57,500 nt of DNA. It comes from Chrysomallon squamiferum (lineage: Eukaryota; Mollusca; Gastropoda; Neomphalida; Peltospiridae). The stretch covers positions 18,876,091 to 18,933,590 of the forward strand of contig CM022669.1 in the NCBI GenBank assembly GCA_012295275.1, written 5' to 3'. Within the stretch, counting starts at the first letter, position 1. Each line of letters begins with the position of its first letter. The notes under the pieces were generated by a model. The model ran no database searches, was not told the origin of the DNA, and saw only the letters and a program-made list of their open reading frames with translations. Positions 1 to 13,074 of the stretch are shown here, piece after piece. The translations under genes and the position numbers were made by a program.

Positions 1-359
1 CTTTTGTTATTCTGCGCAAAACTTCGGAACGTTGTGACGTAAGATATATACGTATGACCTAATTTCATTTCATTATTTACGTGATTTTTGTTTTCTTTTC
101 ACATTGTTTCTCACCATCGTGTGAATGTACGAACATGTAACACAAGTCCTCTCAGCTGGGAAAATTCACATTTGTCAAACGTCTACTGTTACTGCGTAAT
201 TTTTATATAAACAGATTAAATATTTCTGATAATTCGATTATTCTAGATAATGTAATGTTATATTAAGTTATGTACTCGTCATGTCGTTTTAACTTCTGTT
301 ATTATGTTTAATAAAATATATGGATATATATATGTGTATATCAAGATATACTGGATCAA
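1..359. other. Non-coding AT-rich DNA
   Basis: No gene, RNA or element recognised. Confidence 0.7.
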
Positions 360-625
360 TAATAATATAATATATTAATAATGCAATATAATATAATATA
401 ATGTAATGTAATGTAACGTAATGTAACATAATGTAACGTAATGTAACGTAATATAATGTAATATATAATGTAATGTAACGTAATGTAACGTAATATAATG
501 TAATATATAATGTAATGTAACGTAATGTAACGTAATATAATGTAATATATAATGTAATGTAACGTGATATGATATAATGTAATATAGTCCAATGCACTTT
601 AATATAATGCAACATAACGTAACAT
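360..625 (+). repeat. TAATG/TAACG minisatellite with 42-bp higher-order period
   Basis: The stretch is built from pentamers TAATG, TAACG and TAATA. The marker GTAATATATA recurs at 458, 500 and 542, giving an exact 42-bp higher-order unit present about three times, with simpler pentamer arrays on either side. Confidence 0.9.
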
Positions 626-1651
626 AGCCGTACGTAGCACAATATGGCAATAAAGCCACGTGAATATTTGACTAAATACGACTCAAGCATGTTTCAGATG
701 CAACTCTCTAGCAAGGTCAGAGATTGTGTTTAATCAGTTCTCTGAAGGAAAAGAACATGCACCAGACGAACTTACTACACACTTAAAGTCTTAAAAGACT
801 TGGGCTTACAAGGCGAGAGTCTGATTTATCTGTATTGCAAGAGTGCTAGTGTGTTAGCGAGTTAGACAGAAGGGAAACAGCAGTAATACATGTTCCTGGT
901 TAACTCTTAGTATAAATTTTACTGAAAGATAATTCTATAGCTTATTACGTTTTAAATTATATAACTCAGCCACTGCGAAATCAATGCCTACATAAACTAC
1001 GAGAGTCTTTTGTAAATAAAAAATATATCTTTACCAGGGAGGCGATTACGTTGACGGTTAGATTACATTTCACCAATTATTTATTGATAAAGTATCTTCA
1101 CCGAGAGGCGATCCTTTTGTCTGCTAGTCCTAAACTGCAGAAGAGCTTGGACAGAAATTGCGACTTGCGAGGTAATGATTAGAAACTGAATAGTTCAACT
1201 TGAATCACCACAGCTGCACTGTAACGAACCCGTGGCCGAACAAAACTGCAGCCTAGAAGCGATTTCCTCGTTTTTTTCTGAGAGAGAACCGTGTCTGAAG
1301 ATGTTTCTGCAAGAGACGTCGATACAGCAGTCGTGTAAATGAAACGTGTAGAAACAATTTACGCTGATGAAGTCTTACAGATAGGATGTAAGATCGATTC
1401 CTTCATTAGGGTGTTTCTGTTGTTTCTTTTTTACCATTTTTTTTTTGCATTGAAAAAACCCACTTTAATTATTGTGTTGGTGTTATTTTAACTGGAAAAG
1501 ATTTCTTAATGGTAGCCGACAGTTGATTTGGAAAGTAATTGGCTGGATGGTTGTTATTTCAACTGATGTTATCGAGTGAAAATGTGTGTACTTTATTTGT
1601 GAACATGTACTCTTGTTATTCTGTCTGTCGTACTGACAATATTTATTTATT

Positions 1652-1654
<3 letters not shown>
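626..1654. other. Non-coding unique DNA
   Basis: Moderately complex sequence with no coding frame of interest and no RNA gene seen. Confidence 0.65.
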
Positions 1655-1744
<90 letters not shown>

Positions 1745-1769
1745 CCTCCCTCCCTCCCTCTCTCTCTCT
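1655..1769 (+). repeat. (CT)n tract with CCCT segment
   Basis: An uninterrupted CT run is followed by about five CCCT units (1739-1760) and a short CT run. Confidence 0.97.
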
Positions 1770-2079
1770 GTCTGGCCTTGTCCTTCAGTATATAATCTCT
1801 TTTCTTTTCTCACTCTTCTCATATTGTACTACTAGCCAATCGAAACCTTCAACTATAATACAGCCAAGATTTATTGTTTACTATCTAGACTTAAAGGCTA
1901 TAATCATATCATACGATAGAAATAAAAATGACAATATTTCCCATTTTCATTATATCAAGTTACATGATGTATATAAATAAAGTGTTTAATGTTCTCTCCT
2001 TCAGTTTCATTTCAAAACAGATTAACGAGTACTTCTTAGTAAAAGAAAAACTAATCACATTTTAAATTTTGCTTTCACA

Positions 2080-3150
2080 TGAAAGCGTTCACACTGATTC
2101 GCATATTCAGCGTTTCCTTTGTTTTATTTTATTTTCTTTACTTTTTTCTTTATATTTTTTTAACTCCTTTCATTTATTATTATTTTTCTACATTTATTTA
2201 CTATTCTATTTGTGTTTTTATTTCTTTTCACGTCCATTCATTTATACCTTTATACAATTTTAACTGTAAATTACTTTATTTTACTTAAATAATTTCATTT
2301 TACTGTACTTTACTTTAATTCACTTCATCTGACTTAGAATTACTTTATTTTGTTTCTTTTAAATTTCTTTATTTTACTTAACATTCACTGACTTTGTTTC
2401 AGTATGCTTTAAATTTCTTTATTCTACTTTATTTTACTTTTTTTACTTTTGTTTACTTTATTTTAAATTACTTAACTCCTTTTTACTTTATCCGTTATAT
2501 TTTATTTCATTTAACTCTATTCGCCTTTGTTTCGTTTCTCCTCGAACTAATCTAATTCATTTTATTTTTATTTTTATTTCACTCGTTTCTTATCACTTTA
2601 TCTTAAATTAAATTTGTTTTACTTTATTTCGTTATAATTAATTTTATTTCTTTCATTTCTTTATTTGAAATCCACTTTACTTGAAGTTCAGACCACTGCA
2701 CCATTAGCTTTTATTTACTTTCCTCAAATTTAGATTCCTTAATTCATTTTATTTTATTTTATTTTGTTATCGCTATCCAAAATCTTACTCCTCTTTTGTT
2801 ATACAAGCAAATACATCAAAACGTCCACTTCTTTTTTTTTTTTTTTTTTTTTACTAACTTTTGAAAAGTGCAAAAATCTCAGAAATCGACAAAAGTAACT
2901 GAAAGACGTGAAGACATAAAAAGTGACTTTATGCTGGGTCGAATTTTCTCTCTTCTTTGCTTTTTTTTTTTTTTTTTTTTTATTTATTTTTTTTTTTTTT
3001 TTCTTGTTCTCAAAAAATCAAGAAAAAAAAAATAAATAAAAGATTAACAGGAAATGTTTATAGAAGAGATTAACGAAGACGCTATTACGATTATTTTGAC
3101 ATTTATTTTATTTTTTATTTTATTTTTTTTTTTTTTTATTTAAACATAGA
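2080..3150 (+). repeat. T-rich degenerate TTTACTTTATTTT low-complexity DNA
   Basis: Variants of TACTTTATTTTACTT recur throughout 2100-2790, looking like an old decayed pentamer/decamer array. Homopolymeric T runs follow at about 2830-2852, 2961-3002 and 3121-3137. No coding signal. Confidence 0.85.
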
Positions 3151-3475
3151 ATAACGGGTTCATCACGTTCTCTGGTTATTGAACATTGATATCAAATATT
3201 CACACCAAGATGAACTCAGCGACTATGAATACAACTGCATTCTTGTAAAAAGTGTAAAACGTTGGACTGTTATTATTATTATCTTTATTCTGACAGGAGT
3301 ATTCTGTTTAAGAACCTCGTACAATGAAAAGTGACAGTAAGATTAACATATCGCACACTGGAAATGTTTCAGTACATCAGTATAGTGTTTCAAACAGAGA
3401 TCTGTTAATTCATCACGTTAATAGTGTTTCTTTTCTACTAGCTCTACTTGTCATTTTGGGGTAGCAGTATTTTTT

Positions 3476-4018
3476 ATGACCATTTACTATTATTACAACT
3501 ACCACTTTTATTACATCTATTATTATTATTATTGCTATTACTACCACTACTGATATTACTATTGCATATATTTCTACTACTGTTCTGTTATTTCTATTAC
3601 AACTACAATTACTTCTTCTATTACAACTTCTGTTACTGTTAGTATTATTACTGACATTAGTATTAAGCATAATACTATTACTATTATTACTACCACTAAT
3701 ATTATCACTACTATTACTATTACGACTACAATTACTATTACCACTGTTACAAATACTACTATTGCTACTACTACTACTACTACTACTGCCACTACTACTA
3801 CTAATTATTATTATTATTATTTATATTATTTTCATTATCTTTTTCATCATCATCATTATTACTATCATCATCAAAATCATCATCATTATCATTCTTATTA
3901 TTATTTTCAACATCATATTCATCAACGTCATTATTATTATTACATCATCATCATTATTACTATCATCATCATCATCATCACCATTATTATTATTACTATT
4001 ATTATTATTATTATTTAA
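3476..4018 (+). repeat. TTA/CTA/CAT trinucleotide compound array
   Basis: Over 500 bp of trinucleotide units shift from ATT/ACT to CAT and back to ATT. Open frames here are repeat translations on both strands. Confidence 0.95.
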
Positions 4019-5294
4019 CACAAACAACAGATATCACTTTGTGCTGTTCTGCGCATGATCCGTCTTACTGCCGCTAAAGATGCTTCACATCAGACGACGA
4101 TTCTAGAAAGGAAAATTAGCCAGTTGGATGATTCAGTATTCCGCCTGCACGACTACGCTGCACCTACACACACTTACCAAGCTAGGCGTGAAATGAATAA
4201 GGCGAATAAAATGTTGTTTTTCTTTTATGTACAGAGTCAGATATTCAGCAAAAGTTATGTGATAACTGCAAGCAATAACGTCAGAAATCCTTCTCCAGTC
4301 AACGACAATTTCACACTGTTTATCAGCTGTCTGAAATCGGCGCGAGAACTGCAAGGGAGATTACCAGATTAATAGATTTTTGTCTTCGCGTAATCTTCGT
4401 GACTTTCTCCGGAGTGAGTGAGTGGGTTTGCTTCAAGTCTTCGCGTAGCCTTCAGCTGTACAAACGACACGTGTCCTTGGAAGATGTTCAACCATTGATA
4501 ATGTGTTAATTTAAAGTGTGAAAATAAAACCCTCTCTGTTATTTAATTTATATTTTCAGTTCAAAGGGCCAAATTTTTTTTTTCTTTTAAACAAATAAAG
4601 AGATTGTTATTATTATTTTCATATTTTTTAAATAAGGCAGGATATTTTACTACTTTTTTTTTAAAAATTATTATTATTATTATTAATATTATGATTATTG
4701 CGTGTGTGTGTGTGTCTTCCCTCTTTTCGCCACTCTGTGTTTCTATTTCGCCTTCAGTTTCCTAGCCTCTTTTTGCTGCGCCATATCATCATTCAGTATC
4801 ATTTCAACTGACGAAGAGAGTAAAAAGAGAAGTAATTTTTTCTCTCTGTATGCAACTTTCGATTATCTACAATAATTACGATATATATACACACACAAAA
4901 ACACACACAATCTTGCTGCGTAATTCGCATTTGATGGAAATATAGAGTCAGACTCAGGAACATGAAAACACGAATGGACTGATAGATGATGAATGAATGG
5001 ATGAACGGACTGATCGACTGAAGGATAGATGAATGTAATCACTGTTCGTAATGGGAAGATATGATGACTAGATAAATTCCTATATTTTTACTGATAAAAA
5101 CTTGTAGTGTTTCGGGACGAAACTGAAAGTAAGATACGTCAGCATGATACAAAATTAATAATCAAATTTTTCTGTTTCATTAACAAAAAAACGTGTGTAA
5201 TTTACACGTTGTAAAAACCTTCGCTTTGTCTTGATAATCAATCACCTGCCGAAAACACCATTAAGTTTCTCTAATAACCAGCATGCTTACTATT

Positions 5295-5400
5295 ACATAC
5301 ACAACGTCGGGTGGGATCTGAACCTCTCCCCGGGGCACACCATCACTAGATGTGTGATCACTTCTAGGGAGAATGGTGGGTAGCATCGCTAAGAGTAACG
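5295..5400 (-). other. Possible tRNA-like fragment with B box
   Basis: On the minus strand GAGAGGTTCAGATCCCACCC (around 5308-5327) matches the tRNA B-box consensus well. I could not fold a full tRNA or find a matching A box at the right distance, so a SINE remnant or pseudo-tRNA is more likely than a tRNA gene. Confidence 0.3.
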
Positions 5401-5816
5401 ATAACAGTAGAAAATTATTCACTGCATGAGGCTTTCAGGATCATGCACCAAACCACAGCAGTTTGATAATACTATCCTCGCATACTACGATGAAATAAAG
5501 TGTACTTTATATTACATTTTAACACTGAACGAAGACTATATAACGTAATTTATAATTTACACAGTTGATTTTTATATTTCATCAGCGGGTATATATATTT
5601 ATTCTTCAATGTTATTGCATTTAATTAACTTCAACAAATCTATTCCGATCACATCCAATTTTGAAATCTACATTTCAATGTACGTATTCATTCTACTAAT
5701 TATATATTCTATATTAAACAATATGTATATGTGCGTACATCTGTTAGTAACGTTATCCCATTAAATTTATATAAAATTAACAACACGTTTTTTTTTTTCG
5801 AATTTCCTTTCAACAC

Positions 5817-5928
5817 GAGCCTTTCCTATTTAGCAAGAATTTAAACAATAACTCTCAGATTTATAATATTAAGAGCCTTTCCTATTTAGCAAGAATTTAA
5901 ACAATAAATCTTAGATCTATTACATTAA
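5817..5928 (+). repeat. 56-bp tandem duplication
   Basis: GAGCCTTTCCTATTTAGCAA followed by GAATTTAAACAATA occurs at 5817 and again at 5873. The first ~34 bp of each copy is identical and the remainder slightly diverged, suggesting a recent duplication. Confidence 0.93.
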
Positions 5929-7363
5929 GAACCCGAAATCTGTGAGTTTTCGTTTTCTGTTTAAAAAACTACGACGTCAGCAAGTTAGTCAGACGTAAAT
6001 CAGTGAAGTTTCCTTACGATATCCAAATTTTAAAACCCAACAGATTCCAGGATTTAAATGTTTTTCTTCTACATCCTCCAGTCCTAAGTTTTGTTTATGA
6101 AGTTACCATTGTCTTCTGCAAAAGCCAAAAGTGTTTTTAAATAAATGGAAAATAAGAATCGTTTCAAACCGAGTTAACGCATTTTTAAATTCCTTGTTCT
6201 TACGACACTGTGCTAATCTAGCGCCGCTCAGAAATATTTGTTGGACTTCCGGTTACGCATGCGCAATGACAAATTTGACTAAAAACAGTCCAGTAGGGTT
6301 GATTAAACTCATGAGCTGTTATTGTTTGGAGACTGAAAACTAATTTTCAAGATTTTCTTTCAGTTTCCGCCTGTATCTTTAAGCTTATTGAATCGCAGAA
6401 GACTAATGTTCCAGTAATGTTTTTATCTTCCAGTTCCTTTACTCTTGGAAGTAGGTCAGAACAAATTTTACATCAGTTTTCTTTGACTATTTCTGTTCGA
6501 TTTATCATCTAATATGTTCAAAACGAACAAAATTTTAACTATGTTCATTTTACCTCTATCGTTAAAGTAATGATTCTACTAGAAGAACAAATTTTTATAT
6601 TTTTTATATTTACATTTCTGTAAAAGGAGTCGGGTAGAATAAAAATTTTCATTTGTTTCTTTTTATTTCCAGGTTGGAACTTCAACCTCAACACAACAGT
6701 ACTGATGGCAGAAATTTTCTTTTTTTCTTTTTTTCTTTTTTCTTCTTCTTTTAAAATTTTTCACTTTCCCCTAATGGGCTAAGGTTTCTTTTCGTTTTAG
6801 ATTTTACTTCAGTCTAATCATACTAATGGAAGACTATATTTTCATCATTTTTCCTTTCCCCTCCTCTTCCATATATATTTTTTTTTTTTTCAAAAACAAA
6901 ATTCTGACAGGTTCAAAAAGAACACTTCCTGCCTGGCATCACCACAACAACAACATCTACCGCATCACACTAAACTCTTACTCGAGAAAGAAAGAAAAAA
7001 AACAACAACTACGTATGAGTTTTAAACAACGACCTGACTTTACGTAAGTTCAGTGTAACGTAATCCAGTGTATTGGGAATTTGGCCTTTCTGCGAGCTTC
7101 CTGGAAGCCACCGATGAACATTTGTTACTTTGTGAGTTAACAGATTGTTCAGCATTCGATTCTGGCAGATTCTGTCTACAGAGTACATTTTTTATTTTAT
7201 TTTATTTTATTTTTTATTTTTATTTTTTTTTTTAGAAAGAAAGTAAGAATAAAAAAAATATATTAAGATGAGAAAAAGGTTTTATGTGCCAGATTTTCTG
7301 GCGTCCGTTCAGTTACATTTGACATGCAGTTTTTCGTAACAACAGCAACAACAACAGTAACAA

Positions 7364-7580
7364 GATGATGATGATGATGATGATGATGATAGTCATGATA
7401 GTCATGAACTGTATTATAGTCGCAACAAAAGCAGCAGTAGTAGTAGCAGTAATAGTAGAAGTAGTAGTAGTAATAGTCCTAACAGTAGTAGTTGCAGTAA
7501 CAGCTGTAGTAGAAAAACCACATAATTGCTGTAGCAGTAATAACAGTAGTAATGACAGTATCAGCAGTAAGCGTGGTATG
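7364..7580 (+). repeat. GAT and GTA trinucleotide array
   Basis: A run of GAT units (7364-7391) is followed by imperfect GTA/GCA units to about 7580. A pentameric TTTTA array lies just upstream at 7190-7235. Confidence 0.92.
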
Positions 7581-7589
7581 TAGTAGTGA

Positions 7590-9397
7590 CATCAGTATTG
7601 TTGTTGTCATTCTAAGATGAATGATGTTATTACTATCATTTGTCTCGTTGACGTGGGTTTTGTTGTTGTTAACATCACCATTATCATCACCTTTTCATTT
7701 TGATATTCATCATCATCATCATTATCATGATTATAAGGACAGTATATCCATCTAAAAATTGGTTTTGAGTAGATTATATTGTCAAAACCTATAGAATAGA
7801 AATACAAAGAACAACAACAACTACAAATACAACTGCAACAGTTAAGAAAACGGTAAATATAATCGCAGCATCAACAAGAACAACAACAACTGCAAACGCA
7901 GTAATAACAGTACTAATGAAATGAATGAAGAAGCAATATCTCATAAAATGTTGACTATAATGATGATGCTATAACGAACTATGAAAATTTAATAAACCAT
8001 CCCTGAAATAGTTAATTAAAGATGATTCAAAGGAAAGTGCCAAAAAATTTCATTCTGAAGGATTAAATTTTTTTTTTTAAGAAAAACTAATATTTTTATA
8101 AGGCAAAAGCGTAGGTTGCTAAACCATTCCAAATTTCAGATCATTTCCTGGAGAAAAAATAATAATAATAAAAATAAAAACTTGAACCATCTTTTTTATG
8201 TATATATATTGCTAAAAGAAATCAAAGACAACAATATGATGTAAACATAATTAGTTTTCAGAGTGTTAAAATCTACGACGGAATTTGCTCATCGAATCAA
8301 AAATGTGTATGTCTAAAAACCACCAGAGAGCGTTTCCTCTGTTTTGTTTATTTTTTCTCTAATTTTCATTATCTTTGAACTTTAATGTTTATTTTGTTTT
8401 CTTTAAATAAATCTAATTATCAATGAATGACTTGTTCTGCCGTTAAATTGAAAATTATTGATGCATGATATTAAAAAAAAAAATCCTAAATATGATGTAA
8501 TTTATTTATAGTGAAAGTAAAATTAAAGAGAGTGGATATTTACGATCACGTTTGTTACGTCTGAATTACGTATAATGTTTGGTACGGAGCATATTTTATT
8601 GTCGTATTTAGGGCTGCAGCGATACAGTTCAAATCGTATTGCGATACTTCAATTCGTATCGTTGATATAATTTATAGTACATTAAAGTATCTAAATAAAT
8701 AATATGGAAAGAAGGAAGAAAGGGAAATAAATAAATGAAAATATAAGTAAATAAGAAAGTAAGTTTATATGTAAATAAATAGTAAATAATATGTGAACAA
8801 AAAAGTATTGATGCGTCATAGCACATGAACATTTTTTTAATTTTCAAAAATTCAGACAGCTGAACGACTAACAAAAATGAAAGAAAAACCAACTCACGAA
8901 TTAATTACTAAACGAACGAACCAAAAAATTAAGGAATGAAAAATGAGAAAATAAATTAAGATGGAAAAACAAATAAGTGAAATGTACGAAGTAATGAACA
9001 CATATTCAACGATATCTGAACAAAAAAAAAAAAAAAAAATTAATTTGAAAGTTTCTGCGTAGACAGTTGTAGTTTGCCAAGAACACAATATACATTACTC
9101 GAATCTTTGTTCAGAAAAAAAATCACGATTTTAGATAATCAGATATCTTCTCGTGTTTTGTACATCATCAACAAATAGTTTTATACGCGTTACTCTTTTT
9201 TGATTACTAGTTTTAGTATTTTAATTTTTTTTCTGTTACATATTTATTTTTATATATATATATATAAATACAAATATACACACACACATTAGACATTTTT
9301 AGTAGTGGAGTGATTGACACCAGCATTATCTGATAAATATTTTTTACGACAAAAATACTGAACATCTTTTCAGTTTCTTCACTTTTTTTTATTTCCG

Positions 9398-9435
<38 letters not shown>

Positions 9436-10259
9436 TCTCTTTCTTACTTTTTCTTTTCTCCTTTGTTTCACTTTATCCTTTTCAGTTATTTAGCTGATTT
9501 TTGTGTGTGTGTGTGTGTGTGTGCGCGTGATCGTGTTATCTCATTGTTTCTTTTGTTTCTCTTCTTTATTTCTTTCTTTCTTCTTTTTTCTTTTATTTTC
9601 TCACTTTAAATAATCTTATATATATATATACATATCATAACGTACTACACCTTCTCATGCAAAACCGTCATCCAGAGAAATAACAACCAACGCGGAAGTT
9701 TTACCCCCCCTCACCCCATTACTGTTTCTGGATCCGCCTCTGGTTGAGCATCTGCATCTCTGTGCAGCAAATGAGATTTTCTTTGTGTAGACATAATGAA
9801 CCGATGCCAAACAACAATTCACGTTATTTATGACGCCTACATTATCACTTCACGTTGTTTGTTATTATTTCTTCTCGTTCTCCCATTTTTTCACCTGACA
9901 TATGAAAGCTTCTTTTTAATACAAAATAAAATCTGAAACACAGAATCTGTGCTGCATCAAAAGCAAATAAATTATTATTTTTTTTTTTTTTTTTTTTTTT
10001 GCGAGTTTGAAACTTCATGGCTTCTTTTAGTGGTTAAGAAAACAGTACTGGTTCTTGCAGAATGACCAGAAGATAGGATTAAAAATAATTCATCGGGAAT
10101 TTTCGGCCTTTTCAGTTTTATTCTTTTTCTTTTTCTATTTTTCTATTTTTTTTTTTTTTTTTTTTGTGTGTGTTTGTGCTAAATACTGGGTTTTCTTATC
10201 AGTTTTGCTTTACTGAAAGAGACATTTGTAGCAATACCAGCTTTTATAATACTTTAATG
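7590..10259. other. Non-coding AT-rich DNA
   Basis: Short CAT/GAT clusters (7700-7730), T runs (9400-9432, 9980-10000, 10147-10165) and GT/CA runs (9280-9290, 9503-9521). No gene seen. Confidence 0.65.
8608..8670 (+). other. Possible transposon end (GGGCTGCAGCGATAC)
   Basis: The sequence TTAGGGCTGCAGCGATACAG followed by alternating GTATTGCGATAC-like motifs resembles the 5' ends of hAT-like elements seen in many animals. No matching inverted end or target duplication was found nearby, so this is a weak call. Confidence 0.25.
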
Positions 10260-10700
10260 TTATAGTTTAATATTATCAGAAATTTGCAATGACATTTTAA
10301 TATCTCTTATATATTTTTATATTTTTTTACATATTTTATATTGTACTGCAGAATACCGCATTGAAATTTACCATACCTTTGGTATATTTTAATACTGTTA
10401 CAAATTTACAAAGAATGATATGTATAAAATATCTTTTATAATTTTAATATTGTCAGAAATTTGACAGAAATGAACAATCATATATGTAATATATTTTATA
10501 TACTGAAATACTGTCACAAATCTACAGTGATAGAATTATGTAATATTTTTCGTATATATTTAATATTTTCCGAAATTTACCATATCTTTAATATATTTTA
10601 TATATTTATTAAAATAGAGTCAGAAATTCAGAATATAGTGTTATCTATTTCATATATTTTTTATATTACGTTTTAATACTGTCAGAAATTCGCAATTTAT
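10260..10700 (+). repeat. Degenerate ~60-bp tandem array
   Basis: The motif AATACTGTCAGAAATTTAC, followed by ATATATTTTATATA-like sequence, recurs in diverged form near 10276, 10344, 10396, 10451, 10511, 10569, 10618 and 10678, spaced about 50-68 bp. The array is eroded but regular. Confidence 0.8.
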
Positions 10701-11619
10701 AATTCTGTTTAATTATATATGTGTGTGTGTGTGTATGTGTGTGTGTGACAATGTTCATATTCTCATGACAAAAAAGTTTCTACAGTTTGAAATTTAAAAT
10801 GTTCTACATAATTCCAAAAATATACATCAAAACGAAACATACCGTAAAACTCCATATTGAAATTATACAGGCATTTACATGAACATATCCTTTCTATATG
10901 TACCATAATTAATATTCGTGAAGCAAATAATTAGTTCTGTTCCTGCACAAGACATGGAAGCCTGTCATTAGTTATTATTACGCCAACAGAAATCTGACTT
11001 AAAATTGATAAATCAATTCTACAGGAATTGTGAGTTAATTACTGACCCCTGGACCTACTTCAAACAAGCGTCAATATTCCGCGACCTTTTGTAGACGTCA
11101 GCAGTGGACTGCAAATCATTTGTTGATCAGCGACACGGCAGAACTGTCCAGCTTCTCGTAAATCTTTTCTTTTTATACTTCTACAGGTCGTAAGTTTAGT
11201 GTGAAATTGCCGAGACCGTGATACACATGCGTCGACTAAGCGCGTACTGCAAAGCAAGCAACAGTTCGATAGATTTCGAGTTTGTGGGGGGGTTTTTTAA
11301 ATTCGCTTTCTGTTGTGCATGGCTGGGTTGTTGTTGTTGTTTTTTGTCTCTGTTGTGTAATGCAGTTTACTTGTTCGTGTTTTGTCGAGTTTTTATAGTT
11401 AAGTTAGAAATCACAATACGTTAGCTTTTTTTTTTTTTTTTTTTTTTTGTATCCTATTTATAAGGCTGATAATGGTTACTATTCGAATGTGGTGAAAATG
11501 ACCAAAAAAAATGTTCTTTTTCATTTTGTGTTTTATTATTGTTATTATTATTATTATTGTTGTTGTTGATGTTCTTGGCGCTGTTGTTAATTATATATCG
11601 ATCAATAATGACAGAAAAA
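10701..11619. other. Non-coding DNA
   Basis: A GT run at 10722-10747, poly-T at 11428-11448 and an ATT run. No gene recognised. Confidence 0.65.
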
Positions 11620-11705
11620 CAGACATAAATAGACAGACAACAGATAGATAAAGAGACAGAAAGACAGAGATAGATAGAAAGACAGACAGACAGACAGATA
11701 TACAG
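11620..11705 (+). repeat. GACA/GATA tetranucleotide array
   Basis: Imperfect GACA, GATA and GAAA units. An ATT run lies at 11533-11560. Confidence 0.9.
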
Positions 11706-11993
11706 AATGAAACACAAAAACAATAGCAATGCTAATAAAACGGAGAAGAAGACATTTAATTAGCTAATTGATTAATTAATATGTTTTGAAGAAACTCCGC
11801 AGTTTTACTATTAAGTGTTAAACAGGAAGCATGTTTCATGACGAGAGAAAACATCAGTTTGCAACAAGACTGCGTTTTATACACCTTCCCATAAACAGGT
11901 GAGTTTATATGACAACCTTTGATAAACCACTGACTGGCACATAAGAAAGAAAAAAAAAACTGTCACATTTATAAATATGAACAACAACATTTA

Positions 11994-12180
11994 GAAGAAG
12001 AAGAAAAAAGAAGAAGAAGAAGAAGAAGAAGAAGAAGAAGATGATGATGATGATGATGAAGACAAACAACAGCAATAATAATTACAACAATAATCTTAAC
12101 AATAATAATAACAAAAATATACCACAATAGTAGTGGTACTAGCAGCAGCAGTAGTAGTAGTAGTAGTAGTAGTGGTAGTG

Positions 12181-12222
<42 letters not shown>

Positions 12223-12243
12223 ATGGTAGTAGTAGTAGTAGTG

Positions 12244-12289
<46 letters not shown>

Positions 12290-12385
12290 CAAGCAAATGT
12301 ATTATTATTAGTAGTAGTACACTAGTAGTAGTAGTGGTAGTAAGCAAATGTATTATTAGTAGTAGTAGTACACTAGTTTTATAAC
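11994..12385 (+). repeat. GAA, GAT and GTA trinucleotide arrays
   Basis: Successive GAA (11994-12040), GAT (12041-12058) and GTA arrays (12140-12300), then two copies of a GTAGTGGTA(G)nAAGCAAATGTATTATT block ending at 12376. The predicted poly-Val, poly-Thr and poly-Leu frames are not genes. Confidence 0.95.
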
Positions 12386-12389
12386 CTAA

Positions 12390-12825
12390 CAACTTAAGGT
12401 CACAATGACACCAGTTCTCTCCAGACGCCACCGTTTAATTGTTAAATTAAAATTAGAAACGCGAGTCATTTGCACAGCCAGAATGACACAACCGATTAGA
12501 AACCAGCGTTACAAACGCTCCCTTTCACGTCATTAATTGTCTCTAACGTAACAAAGATCTGTCTTTAATGGCCTACAGGTCTTAATGCGTTCGACGGCGA
12601 GTCTTTAAATTAAGGGAATTATTTCTGTGTCAAAGGTCAGTCGTCTGTTTTAGCTCGGACAGGTCAAGGAAGCGGAAGGGATTAGTGATTTCCCGATACA
12701 GCGCTGCCTTCGTCTGCATCTGTGCCGAAGTGACTTGGTGCACTTTTGTATAATTTGTTTTTCCCATTCCAGCCAATTCCAGCAAATTCACTGGGACAAG
12801 TTCATTTAGTTTCATTGCCATCATC
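12390..12825. promoter_or_regulatory. Candidate regulatory island, left part
   Basis: A repeat-free, relatively GC-rich stretch with CATTAATTG, TCAAAGGTCA (nuclear-receptor-type half site) and GGGATTAGTGATTTCCC (GGATTA-type) motifs. It is separated from a similar island at 13075-13460 only by a T/TTC tract. No coding frame recognised. Confidence 0.3.
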
Positions 12826-12900
12826 TTTTTTTTTTTTTTTTTTTTTTTTTTTTGTCTCCTGCTCTTTTTCTGCAGTTTTTTTTTTTTCTTTTCTTCTGTT

Positions 12901-12933
<33 letters not shown>

Positions 12934-13024
12934 TTTTTCTTCTTATTCTTCTTCTTCCTTCTTTCACGTTTCTTCTTCTTTTCTACATCTCTCTTTGTCG
13001 TCATTGCAAGCTTCTTTCCTTTTC

Positions 13025-13056
<32 letters not shown>

Positions 13057-13060
13057 CTTC
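12825..13060 (+). repeat. Poly-T and TTC array
   Basis: T runs at 12829-12854 and 13031-13056 enclose imperfect TTC units. The minus-strand Lys-rich frame is an artefact of this tract. Confidence 0.95.
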
Positions 13061-13074
13061 CTCTGCTCATCATG

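Larger units (their letters stand above)
4019..7189. other. Non-coding DNA with minor repeats
   Basis: Apart from the listed duplication and tRNA-like fragment, there is a 105-residue frame at 4055-4372 and a 70-residue frame at 6131-6343. Neither has recognisable domains, and I treat them as chance. Confidence 0.6.

Noticed and set aside
4055-4372. 105-residue frame
   Set aside because: No family resemblance and no convincing splice or start context.
12630-13073. 147-residue Lys-rich minus-strand frame
   Set aside because: Generated by T and TTC runs; the short non-repeat part shows no known domain.
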